Shown piece by piece: positions 36,903 to 44,384 of a stretch of 64,000 nucleotides of DNA. A program made the translations under genes and the position numbers. This stretch comes from Pseudidiomarina homiensis (GTDB lineage Bacteria; Pseudomonadota; Gammaproteobacteria; Enterobacterales; Alteromonadaceae). Under the pieces are notes generated by a model. That model was not told the origin of the DNA and searched no databases. It saw only the letters and a program-made list of their open reading frames with translations. How positions within the stretch are numbered: the first letter of the stretch is position 1; every line of letters begins with the position of its first letter. The stretch is taken from the NCBI RefSeq assembly GCF_003987225.1, contig NZ_PIPX01000001.1, positions 372,001 to 436,000 on the forward strand, read 5' to 3'.

Positions 36903-36927
36903 GCCGGGCGCAGCTGCTGTGTCCGGC
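36903..36927 (+). other. Leader RNA hairpin before the GreA/B-like gene
   Basis: Bases 36903-36913 and 36917-36927 pair over 11 bp (GCCGG...CCGGC, two G-U pairs) with a 3-base loop. No T-tract follows, so it is not a standard terminator; a regulatory leader stem is possible. Confidence 0.4.
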
Positions 36928-36990
36928 ATGCAATTCTTGTTGTTCGAAAACACCTAAATCTTAACCACATTAAACATTCGGAGAAGCATC

Positions 36991-37374
36991 GTGCTTAGGC
37001 GCATGTTGAACGTTTGTAGCAGATCGAACTGTACGCGTCAGCCTATTTTCCAAGACGCGAGTCAGTACATTTTGTTACAGCCTCAAAGATTGCAATCGTT
37101 GTTGAATAATTTGGATACGGCTTCGCATCAGCGCTCGCGTTTCGATGTCTGTGTAAGAGTCGGCAGTACCGTCACGCTGAGACAGCGGGCGAGCGGTGAA
37201 CAAATCACCTTTCAAGTGGTGATACCGCAAAGGGCCGTGCCGCTAGAACATAAGATTTCGATACTTTCACCCATCGGTAGCGCCGTGCTCGGATGCCACC
37301 GCGGCGCGAGAATCAAACTCGATTGGCGCGGCCAAGAGAGTTGTTGGGAAGTAATGAATATTAATAGTAAGTGA
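36991..37374 (+). CDS. GreA/GreB C-terminal-domain protein (Rnk-like paralogue)
   Basis: A 127-residue protein. The C-terminal half carries the GreA/B C-terminal fold seen in Rnk: ITFQVVIPQRAV followed by ISILSPIGSAVLGCHRGARIKLD. The N-terminal half is short and Cys-containing, without a Gre coiled coil. Start is GTG at 36991 with GGAGA at 36980; an ATG at 37003 is possible. It may bind RNA polymerase like Rnk. A terminator separates it from the next, clearer Rnk gene. Confidence 0.7.
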   Translation: MLRRMLNVCSRSNCTRQPIFQDASQYILLQPQRLQSLLNNLDTASHQRSRFDVCVRVGSTVTLRQRASGEQITFQVVIPQRAVPLEHKISILSPIGSAVLGCHRGARIKLDWRGQESCWEVMNINSK

Positions 37375-37391
37375 TTGAATCGAAGACTGAT

Positions 37392-37414
37392 AAAGGCTCT
37401 TCGGAGCCTTTTTT
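37392..37414 (+). terminator. Terminator with TTCG tetraloop
   Basis: AAAGGCTC (37392-37399), loop TTCG, GAGCCTTT (37404-37411), then further T residues. Ends the upstream GreA/B-like transcript. Confidence 0.9.
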
Positions 37415-37440
37415 CTTGGCAGTAGTTAAGGAGAATTAGA

Positions 37441-37845
37441 ATGACCAAGCCAGAAATTATTTTAACGCAACGTGACCTTGACGCCATTGAGATGGGGCTG
37501 ATCGACGCGACACTAACACCTGAATTTATTGATGCACTCGAAACCGAGTTGGCGCGCGCAAAAATCGTTAAGCCTGCTGACTTGCCAGACGACTGTGTGG
37601 CGCTTAATCAGCAAGTAACCTTTCGCGTGGTCGAGACGGATAAAGTTTTCACTCGCACCTTGGTAGTGCCAGGAAAGGCGCGTAGCGCCGATGATAACTT
37701 ATCTGTGTTTGCACCGCTGGGCGCTGCTTTGATTGGCTTAAAGGTAGGGCAGAGCATTCAATGGCAAACCAATCGTGGTTTACAAACCGTAGAGGTTTTG
37801 GGTGTTGCAGCTGGTGGAGATCAGCAAATGGATAATGCGGGCTAA
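37441..37845 (+). CDS. rnk: Rnk-type nucleoside diphosphate kinase regulator
   Basis: A 134-residue homologue of E. coli Rnk (136 residues): N-terminal helices TQRDLDAIEMGLIDA and TPEFIDALETELARAKIV, then VALNQQVTFRVVE, LVVPGKA, LSVFAPLGAALIGLKVGQSIQW. Rnk binds RNA polymerase near the secondary channel. AAGGAG precedes the ATG. It sits next to a shorter paralogue and before tRNA-Val on the other strand. Confidence 0.88.
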   Translation: MTKPEIILTQRDLDAIEMGLIDATLTPEFIDALETELARAKIVKPADLPDDCVALNQQVTFRVVETDKVFTRTLVVPGKARSADDNLSVFAPLGAALIGLKVGQSIQWQTNRGLQTVEVLGVAAGGDQQMDNAG

Positions 37846-37852
37846 GAATAAT

Positions 37853-37929
<77 letters not shown>

Positions 37930-38060
37930 ACATTTTGAAATGCCTGTTCACGTTGCGTGAACGGCCGCTATATTATTCATTCTGCGGTTTACGTGCAAGC
38001 CATTTTTGCGAAAAATAGCGGTTGCCTAGGCTGTTTGTCTAACATTTCAGCAATTGCTAA

Positions 38061-38282
38061 CTAACGTAGGACTTGGCCGAGCTGATTCTGTGCAATCAAG
38101 CGAACTACATACGAAACTTTAAACAATCCGGCTAAGAGTATCTGCAAAAAATGTAAGACCGCGATCAACATAAGTGGTAGTTCTGCTTCCATTCCCCAAG
38201 CGCCGTAGGCGACAATGATAAATAAGGTAAGAAAAACTACCATTGCAGTGTTTGCGCTGCGCAAAAGTGTTTCAGCTTTCAT
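38061..38282 (-). CDS. Small two-helix membrane protein
   Basis: A 73-residue protein with two hydrophobic helices (AMVVFLTLFIIVAYGAWGM and LPLMLIAVLHFLQILLAGLF). ATG at 38282 follows AAGGA with good spacing. Divergent from the NsrR-like regulator, with a 24-bp inverted repeat overlapping its ribosome-site region, so it is a likely target. Function unknown. Confidence 0.65.
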   Translation of the reverse strand: MKAETLLRSANTAMVVFLTLFIIVAYGAWGMEAELPLMLIAVLHFLQILLAGLFKVSYVVRLIAQNQLGQVLR

Positions 38283-38295
38283 AACCAACATCCTT

Positions 38296-38319
38296 AATGC
38301 ATGTTTTATAATATGCATT
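38296..38319. promoter_or_regulatory. Inverted repeat, probable Rrf2/NsrR-like operator
   Basis: AATGCAT (38296-38302) and ATGCATT (38313-38319) bound a 24-bp imperfect palindrome, with three unmatched symmetric pairs in an AT-rich centre. It lies between the divergent small membrane gene and the Rrf2 gene. Half-sites resemble NsrR half-sites (ATGYAT) but the spacing is longer than in the E. coli motif. Confidence 0.6.
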
Positions 38320-38377
38320 ATTCATGTATCTTTGTTGAAGATCAAGCTTTGAACATAGAAAACAATAGGCCTAAGTG

Positions 38378-38839
38378 ATGCAGTTAAAAAAGTATACCGA
38401 TTATGGTTTGCGGATCCTGATGTACCTCGGCACCAAAGAGGGCGTTGATGGGCGTTCTAGCGATGATGCTAAAGGTAAGTTAACCACGATAAAAGCGATT
38501 TGCGAGACCTTTGATCTCTCGAGCAATCACGTTAACAAAGTCGTTCATCATCTCGGCCGATTGCAGCTTATTGAAACGCGTCGTGGTAAGAACGGTGGCT
38601 TTTTCTTAGCCAAAGCTCCCAATGAGATTCGCTTAGACTATGTGATACGCCAACTTGAAGGTGATGAGCCATGGATTGAGTGCCATAACCCATACTGTGT
38701 GGCACTACCAGCGTGTGAACTGAAGGGCATTGTAGCGCGCGGTAAGGAACTGTTTTACGACTATTTGCACGAATTTACGCTAGCGGATTTACTTAAGAAA
38801 CGGGGGCAGTTACAGCAGATTTTTTCAACAGCGTCGTAA
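38378..38839 (+). CDS. nsrR: Rrf2-family [Fe-S] regulator, NsrR-like
   Basis: A 153-residue Rrf2 protein. N-terminal MQLKKYTDYGLRILMYL and wing RRGKNGGFFLAKAP match NsrR closely. Three Cys (102, 107, 113; C-X4-C-X5-C in ECHNPYCVALPACEL) are the spacing of NsrR iron-sulfur ligands; IscR uses a different spacing. It likely senses nitric oxide. ATG at 38378 preferred over GTG at 38375. Its last 47 bases overlap the 3' end of the convergent CoxE-like gene. Confidence 0.82.
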   Translation: MQLKKYTDYGLRILMYLGTKEGVDGRSSDDAKGKLTTIKAICETFDLSSNHVNKVVHHLGRLQLIETRRGKNGGFFLAKAPNEIRLDYVIRQLEGDEPWIECHNPYCVALPACELKGIVARGKELFYDYLHEFTLADLLKKRGQLQQIFSTAS

Positions 38840-39992
38840 TTGCCTCGCTAATACCATCGAGGGTCATCGGGTACATGCGTCCGCCCATGAGCTCGTGCAT
38901 CATATCGATAGAATGATGCCACTTCCAATGCTCTAGCGGTTGCGGATTAAGCCATACAGCATTATCAAAATGATTAAGCAAACGGCGCATCCACACCTGT
39001 CCTGGTTCTTCGTTCCAATGTTCAACACTACCACCAGGATATGCTATTTCGTAGGGCCCCATGGTCGCATCGCCGACAAAAATGAGTTTGTAGTCGCGCC
39101 CATATTTATTAATCAGCTCACGTGTTGAGGTTTTTTCGCTAAAGCGCCGCTCGTTGGATTGCCACACTTCCTCATAAACACAGTTGTGGAAGTAATAAAA
39201 CTCAAGGTGCTTAAACTCGCTACGCGCCGCGGCAAAAAGTTGCTGGCATTCATAGATGAAGTCATCCATCGAGCCACCGACATCAAATAACAGCAATACC
39301 TTAACTGCGTTATGGCGCTCTGGGCGCCATTTTAAGTCAAGCAAGCCGGCTTTTTGTGAAGTTGCACGAATCGTTTCATCCAGATCGAGCTCTTCTGCGC
39401 TGCCGGTACGGGCGAATTTACGCAGCTTACGCAAAGCGAGTTGCATGGTGCGGTTGTTCAGCTCGCCCTCGGTGTCGAGATCACGAAACTCGCGCTTGTC
39501 CCACACTTTGGCCGCTCGGCGGGCATTCGAACCGTCTTGGCCGATACGAATGCCTTCGGGGTTGTAACCATAGGCACCAAAAGGCGAGGTGCCGCCGGTA
39601 CCAATCCATTTATTGCCGCCGGCATGACGTTCCTGTTGTTCCTTCATGCGTTGTTGAAAGGCCTTCAGGAGCTCATCTAGGCCACCCATACTTTGCAGCT
39701 TAGCTTTGTCTTCGTCGGTGAGTTGACGCTGCAGCGAGCGGCGTAACCAGTTTTCTGGAATAGCACTACTAAGGTCGACTTGTTCGACACCTTCAAAGTA
39801 CTCGGCAAAGGCGCGGTCAAAACGGTCAAATTGGCTTTCGTCTTTAACTAAGGTTAACCGGGCAAGGTAGTAAAACGCTTCAACGTCGGCAAACACCACT
39901 TGCTTCTCAAGCGCTGAAAGCAAATCCATAAGCTCGGTAATACTGGTTTTCAAACCGTGCTTGCGCAGTGTAAAGAAAAACTCAATGAGCAT
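38793..39992 (-). CDS. VWA-domain protein, CoxE-like
   Basis: A 399-residue von Willebrand A protein of the CoxE group that partners MoxR ATPases. The VWA part begins KVLLLFDVGGSMDDF, a MIDAS-like loop of the form DxGGS rather than DxSxS, and later has LIFVGDATMGP. N-terminal half is helical with charged linkers. Shares one base with the upstream MoxR gene. Together they probably remodel or insert metal into a client protein that is not apparent here. Confidence 0.88.
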   Translation of the reverse strand: MLIEFFFTLRKHGLKTSITELMDLLSALEKQVVFADVEAFYYLARLTLVKDESQFDRFDRAFAEYFEGVEQVDLSSAIPENWLRRSLQRQLTDEDKAKLQSMGGLDELLKAFQQRMKEQQERHAGGNKWIGTGGTSPFGAYGYNPEGIRIGQDGSNARRAAKVWDKREFRDLDTEGELNNRTMQLALRKLRKFARTGSAEELDLDETIRATSQKAGLLDLKWRPERHNAVKVLLLFDVGGSMDDFIYECQQLFAAARSEFKHLEFYYFHNCVYEEVWQSNERRFSEKTSTRELINKYGRDYKLIFVGDATMGPYEIAYPGGSVEHWNEEPGQVWMRRLLNHFDNAVWLNPQPLEHWKWHHSIDMMHELMGGRMYPMTLDGISEAITTLLKKSAVTAPVS

Positions 39993-40828
39993 TAGCTTTC
40001 TCGACGGCGGGTCATAAACGCTAGTTTTTCAACAAGCTGCACGTCTTGCTCATTTTTAAGTAGGGCGCCGAACATGGGCATCAGTCCGTTGCTAGCTTTT
40101 AAATCACGTACACCAATATCTTCAACCAAAAGTAGCTTCAACCAGTCAATGAGCTCTGAAGTTGAAGGCTTTTTCTTTAAATTGGGTAGCTTGCGCACGT
40201 CAAAGAATACTTCGAGTGCTGTTTGTAGCAGTTCGCGTTGAATATCAGGGTGATGCACGCGAACAATTTGCGCCAAAGTTTCAGCGTCCGGGAAGTTAAT
40301 GTAGTGAAAGAAGCAACGGCGCAAGAATGCATCTGGCAGCTCTTTTTCATTGTTCGAAGTGATCACCACAATCGGGCGGTGCTTCGCCGTAACCTGTTCA
40401 CCAGTTTCATACACATGAAATTCCATTTGATCGAGCTCGTGCAACAAATCATTTGGAAACTCAATATCAGCTTTATCGATTTCATCGATCAGCAACACTG
40501 GACGCTCAGGCGCTGTGAACGCCTGCCAGAGCTTACCGGGTTTAATGTAATTGGCAATATCGTGTACTTTGTCGCTGCCCAATTGGCTATCGCGCAAACG
40601 CGAAACAGCATCATACTCATACAAACCTTGCTGTGCTTTGGTGGTCGATTTGATCTGCCAACGTAGCAAGGGCACGCCAAGACTTGCGGCGAGCTCTTCC
40701 GCAAGTCTTGTTTTACCAGTACCAGGCTCACCTTTTAATAAGAGGGGCTTTTCAAGGGTTACAGCAGCGTTGACTGCCAGTGCTAGTTCGTCCGCGACGA
40801 TGTAACTCGAGGTACTGCTAAAGCGCAT
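39992..40828 (-). CDS. MoxR-family AAA+ ATPase
   Basis: A 278-residue MoxR ATPase. Walker A GEPGTGKTR, Walker B VLLIDEIDKAD, sensor VITSNNEKELPDAFLRRC. Paired with the VWA protein downstream and 8 bases after the DUF6746-like gene, so the three form one operon. Chaperone-like maturation role inferred from family. Confidence 0.92.
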   Translation of the reverse strand: MRFSSTSSYIVADELALAVNAAVTLEKPLLLKGEPGTGKTRLAEELAASLGVPLLRWQIKSTTKAQQGLYEYDAVSRLRDSQLGSDKVHDIANYIKPGKLWQAFTAPERPVLLIDEIDKADIEFPNDLLHELDQMEFHVYETGEQVTAKHRPIVVITSNNEKELPDAFLRRCFFHYINFPDAETLAQIVRVHHPDIQRELLQTALEVFFDVRKLPNLKKKPSTSELIDWLKLLLVEDIGVRDLKASNGLMPMFGALLKNEQDVQLVEKLAFMTRRRES

Positions 40829-40836
40829 AAGTGTCC

Positions 40837-41223
40837 TTATTTTTTAACGATTTTACCGGTCGATTCGAGGTAAACCTTACCTTGTTTTTGTACCGTTTCA
40901 AAATCCATGCTTTCTGATGCGAGGTGCACTTCTTCGAGCACCTCTTGCATGGTGTCTACCTCTTCATCGAGGCGTTGCAGGGCATTTTCAAGGGTGTAGC
41001 TCAGCTGGTGAATGGTCGCCATATCATTTGCGGTCAACTCCTCTTTCGCCATGATCTGCTCAAGCTTGGCATTGAAATTCGCCAAATTAAATAAAGCTTG
41101 ATCCAAGTTTTTCGCTGGTTGGCCTTTGAAATGCTCGTAACGTTGTTCCTCGTCTGCTTGCAATGTAGGCGCATGCAAGCCGATGGCTGCGGTTAGTGCA
41201 AGTACAGTCAACTTAAGTTTCAT
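40837..41223 (-). CDS. Exported DUF6746-like helical protein
   Basis: A 128-residue secreted protein: signal peptide MKLKLTVLALTAAIGLHAPTLQA, then RYEHFKGQPAKNLDQALFNLANFNAKL and a helical body rich in Glu ending EEVHLASESMDF. This resembles the DUF6746 family from memory. Start at 41223 has AGAGGA upstream. First gene of the DUF6746-MoxR-VWA operon, downstream of a Fur box. Confidence 0.7.
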   Translation of the reverse strand: MKLKLTVLALTAAIGLHAPTLQADEEQRYEHFKGQPAKNLDQALFNLANFNAKLEQIMAKEELTANDMATIHQLSYTLENALQRLDEEVDTMQEVLEEVHLASESMDFETVQKQGKVYLESTGKIVKK

Positions 41224-41256
41224 AACTACGTCCTCTTGATTCAATAGGGGTCTTAA

Positions 41257-41271
41257 TGAGAATTATTATCA
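41257..41271. promoter_or_regulatory. Fur box upstream of the DUF6746-MoxR-VWA operon
   Basis: TGAGAATTATTATCA matches the 7-1-7 Fur consensus TGATAATNATTATCA at all fixed positions but one. It is 34 bases upstream of the first start codon, a position suited to iron-dependent repression. Confidence 0.75.
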
Positions 41272-41309
41272 ATAATATCGCAGAAAAGTCGATACACCAA
41301 GAGAGGTAG

Positions 41310-42374
41310 TTAGCCTGGAGTAAAGTCACAGGCTGCAAAGAACCGTTGCCATGGCTTGACATGACCTTTACTGCGTTCGTTTAACTTGTCGGTTAATTGC
41401 ATCAGACGTTGAATATAGTCTTTTAAAGCTGCCTGTTCACTGATTACCGCAAGCTGGGCAAGGCGCTCATTCACAAGATAACCTTGGCGGGTATAACCAG
41501 CGAGCTCAGGTTGAACTTTAGCGATAAAGAATTTAAGGAAGACCGTATGCAATACCTCTGGGCGTTGCGGTCTTCCTTTGCTGCTACAGCCAGCCAGACC
41601 CACCAGGTCTTCGGTTAGGGGCGCTAGCTGTTGTAAGTAAGCCTCTAAGGTATGTAAGGAACGCCACAAGCGGGGCAGGTAGTCTGATTGATGCAGCTGT
41701 TCGAGCGCACTTTCGAGTTGTTCACGTGAGACCTGTGGCGGTTGCTGCGAAGGCTCTTGTAATACCGCTAGCACATGGTCGAGGGACGCTAGGGCATTGG
41801 CAAACGCAGCATCATCGGGCGCTGCTAGTGTACTTGGTGCGAAACGTAAACTGTGACGCAAGGCGTCATCGGTCGCAATCGCGAGTTGTTTGCTGGCTGC
41901 AAGGGTCTGTCGTTTTTCTTGTAAGGCACTCGCTAAGCGCTTAGCGAGTTGTGCTTCACCCGCCTGCTCGAGTTCCGTTACACAGGTCTTCATCGCTTGC
42001 GTGAGTTGAAGATCGGTGAAGTAGCGACTGATACCTTCTTCAAGCTTTCCTAAAGCACTGTTGCGCTGTGCAATGAGTTGCCCCGCCGCACATTGGTCAA
42101 GGCGCCATGAGTCAAGGAGCGAAACGCTAATGCGTGGAACCTGCACGCGAAGGTCGCGGCTATTCGGCAATTGCGGAAAACTTACAGGTTGGTAGGCAAT
42201 AGGCTCAAGTTGCAAGGTGTTGGCGACGCGGCGCTGATAATCATCAAGCGCTGTTAGCGCCGTCGGTACTTCACTACAGGAGCTGACTAAGAGCGCCACG
42301 AAGACGTAGCCAAGGCCGCTCAGAGGCCGTACAATAGAGCCTACTAATTGTCGTTGGAGCCAGTCGCGCATCAT
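41310..42374 (-). CDS. DUF3080-type lipoprotein
   Basis: A 354-residue lipoprotein: N-terminal helix GLGYVFVALLVSSC gives a lipobox Cys near residue 33. The body is helical (TALDDYQRRVANTLQL, SVSLLDSWRLDQCAAGQLIAQRNSALGKL) as in DUF3080 proteins; function unknown. Start is 42374 or 42371; both lie on top of the ribE start on the other strand, so the two genes are head to head with no gap. Confidence 0.75.
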   Translation of the reverse strand: MMRDWLQRQLVGSIVRPLSGLGYVFVALLVSSCSEVPTALTALDDYQRRVANTLQLEPIAYQPVSFPQLPNSRDLRVQVPRISVSLLDSWRLDQCAAGQLIAQRNSALGKLEEGISRYFTDLQLTQAMKTCVTELEQAGEAQLAKRLASALQEKRQTLAASKQLAIATDDALRHSLRFAPSTLAAPDDAAFANALASLDHVLAVLQEPSQQPPQVSREQLESALEQLHQSDYLPRLWRSLHTLEAYLQQLAPLTEDLVGLAGCSSKGRPQRPEVLHTVFLKFFIAKVQPELAGYTRQGYLVNERLAQLAVISEQAALKDYIQRLMQLTDKLNERSKGHVKPWQRFFAACDFTPG

Positions 42375-42981
42375 GTTTACCGGTATCGTACAAACCCAAG
42401 CTGAAATTATTGCCATTGAACAACGTGAACAATTTCGTCAGCTGACCTTACAGGTAGCACCGCAATTTCTAGAGAATCTCGAAATAGGTGCCAGTATTGC
42501 TATTAACGGTTGTTGTTTAACAGTGGTTCAATTTACCACAGATACCGTGCGTTTTGACGTCATTGATGAGACTTTGAAACTTACCAACTTGGGCGAGCTT
42601 AAAATAGGCAGTGAAGTTAACCTGGAGCGTTCATTAAAGGTTGGCGACGAAATCGGTGGCCACCATGTATCCGGTCATATTCATACCACCGGCACCCTTG
42701 AGACAATGACCGAAACGGCTGACAACGTGGCCATGTGGATAGCTTTCCCAGCAGAGTTTAAACCTTATGTGTTTGCTAAAGGCTTTATCAGCGTCAATGG
42801 TGCGAGCCTTACAATAGGCCAAGTACACGATAGTCAGTTTTCGCTCCATTTAATCCCTGAAACGTTGCGCCTAACAAACCTTGCTGATTTAACGCCGGGC
42901 GACAAGGTAAACCTAGAGTTCGATCAACAAACCATCACCATCGTCGACACCGTCAATCGCTACCTAGAACAAAAACGTTAA
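42373..42981 (+). CDS. ribE: Riboflavin synthase alpha subunit
   Basis: A 202-residue enzyme dismutating two 6,7-dimethyl-8-ribityllumazines to riboflavin. Two lumazine-binding domains: MFTGIVQTQAEI...GASIAINGCCLTV and HVSGHIHTTGTLETM...VNGASLTIG. Length usual. No FMN riboswitch precedes it, as expected since the start abuts the divergent gene. Confidence 0.95.
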   Translation: MFTGIVQTQAEIIAIEQREQFRQLTLQVAPQFLENLEIGASIAINGCCLTVVQFTTDTVRFDVIDETLKLTNLGELKIGSEVNLERSLKVGDEIGGHHVSGHIHTTGTLETMTETADNVAMWIAFPAEFKPYVFAKGFISVNGASLTIGQVHDSQFSLHLIPETLRLTNLADLTPGDKVNLEFDQQTITIVDTVNRYLEQKR

Positions 42982-43070
42982 AAGCGCTATTAGCTGTTCG
43001 CACGCTCGCTTGCGCTCGCTCTTTGTTTAAACAAACAGCAAACAGCGAATAGCGAACATCGCTTTTTATT
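42982..43070. repeat. Long imperfect inverted repeat between ribE and the CPXCG gene
   Basis: Left arm AAGCGCTATTAGCTGTTCGC near 42982-43002 pairs with GC-AAACAGC-GAATAGCG...CGCTT near 43036-43066, with a bulge. A perfect palindrome TTTGTTTAAACAAA lies in the middle, flanked by GCTCGC repeats. It may be a bidirectional terminator of the convergent genes or a dispersed repeat; only one copy is in this window. Confidence 0.55.
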
Positions 43071-43260
43071 CTTCTAACACTTTGACGATGATTTTGTCTT
43101 GTGCGTCGTCGACGTGAACATCTAAATGCACATCACTGCCGCAGGCCGGGCATTCATCTTGATAATCTTGATCACCTTGCGAGACATCAATGCTCACATG
43201 GATTTGATGGCCGCAGTGAGGGCAGCGCACTGCGGCGTCGTGAAGTTTTTCAACATTCAT
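43066..43260 (-). CDS. CPXCG-motif cysteine-rich zinc-ribbon protein
   Basis: A 64-residue protein with two CPxCG knuckles, RCPHCGHQ and ECPACGSD, which fit a zinc ribbon. Acidic C-terminus (DVHVDDAQDKIIVKVLEE). Family known but function not. Convergent with ribE. Confidence 0.88.
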   Translation of the reverse strand: MNVEKLHDAAVRCPHCGHQIHVSIDVSQGDQDYQDECPACGSDVHLDVHVDDAQDKIIVKVLEE

Positions 43261-43354
43261 AGCGAGCCTCTCGCTTTTGCATTCAACCTAAACTGATTAT
43301 GGTGCAAAGAAGTTATTCCCGCCACGTAAAGAAGCTAAGCGTTGTGTAAAGAGA

Positions 43355-44245
43355 TCAACGCAAAAACAGCAAAGCGATACCGACTGCGGCGATAAGTGCT
43401 CCAGCAATACTGCGCAACGTGGGCGGCTCGCCCCGCCACCATTGAATTGGGATAAGCCAAAGGGGAGCAGTGGCGAGTAGCGTTTGCGCGAGTCCGGGGT
43501 GCAGGTAGGCAATAGCGGTTTGTTGCAACCAAATAGCTAAAAAGGTGCCCATAAAAATGGCAACCAGCAACCAAGGCAGCGACGTATGGCGTAGCGCAGC
43601 TTTGGTTTGTAGAAACATTTTGGGCTTTAATAAAATCAGTGCAACGGTAAGCGCAGCCGTGCCAGCGGCGAGACGTACGAAGGCCGCTTGCAGCGGATTT
43701 ACATTAAAGCTCGCTAAAGCCTCAAATGCCATCACAAGACCCAAAGCTTGGCACAACGCCGCTCCCGTTGCCGCGGTCATCCCTGAAACGTTCAAGTGCG
43801 CCTGAGGGCGTTGTGAGTTACGCTCGGTGGTAATAACGATGATGCCGACCAGCACCACGAGTGCCGCTAGTAATTCGCGTGCGGTCATCGCCTCCTGTAA
43901 CCACAGCCAAGCTATACCTGCCGCAAAGGGTGGGGCTAAGTATTCGAACAGCATGGTATACCAAGGGCCAATACGGCGCAGCGCGGTGAAGTAGAGTGTA
44001 TCGCCAACCGTGATGCCGATGACCCCACTGGCTAAGAGTAACCATGCCGCCGCACTACCATCAAACTGCACCAATTGCTGCGTTATAAGGCCCACAATAA
44101 ACAGCAGGGGGACTGCGACAAAGCCTTTGACGAGGTTTAATTGGCTAGCCGACAAATAGCTTCCCGCCTGACTGTAAAGCAGGGTAGCAAGGGCCCAAAA
44201 GAGCGCGGCAAAAAGGGCGGCCAAGGGGCCAAGAATTGATTCCAT
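43355..44245 (-). CDS. EamA-family (DMT) permease
   Basis: A 296-residue inner-membrane protein with about ten helices arranged as two EamA repeats: ALFWALATLLYSQAG...GITVGDTLYFTALRRIGPWYTMLFEYLAPPFAAG in the first and FMGTFLAIWLQQTAIAYLHPGLAQTLLATAPLWLIP in the second. Probably an exporter of a small metabolite; substrate unknown. Monocistronic, divergent from thrS. Confidence 0.88.
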   Translation of the reverse strand: MESILGPLAALFAALFWALATLLYSQAGSYLSASQLNLVKGFVAVPLLFIVGLITQQLVQFDGSAAAWLLLASGVIGITVGDTLYFTALRRIGPWYTMLFEYLAPPFAAGIAWLWLQEAMTARELLAALVVLVGIIVITTERNSQRPQAHLNVSGMTAATGAALCQALGLVMAFEALASFNVNPLQAAFVRLAAGTAALTVALILLKPKMFLQTKAALRHTSLPWLLVAIFMGTFLAIWLQQTAIAYLHPGLAQTLLATAPLWLIPIQWWRGEPPTLRSIAGALIAAVGIALLFLR

Positions 44246-44290
44246 AGCGCGCTATCATACCCGCCCGACAAAACAAGTCCAAGCGTTGCA

Positions 44291-44319
44291 TTGCGTGCGC
44301 TGCAGCCATGCGGTATAGT
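44291..44319 (+). promoter_or_regulatory. thrS operon promoter
   Basis: TTGCGT (44291-44296), 17-base spacer, TATAGT (44314-44319), about 66 bases upstream of the thrS start. The leader could hold a ThrRS autoregulatory operator, which I cannot confirm by eye. Confidence 0.65.
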
Positions 44320-44384
44320 GGCCGCTTCTCGTTGAATCACAAGTGACACTTGGTAGGTGCCACCACTGTTAAAGGAACAAAAGA

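Noticed and set aside
42200-42372. FMN riboswitch before ribE
   Set aside because: The region is coding sequence of the DUF3080 gene and shows none of the conserved RFN element segments.
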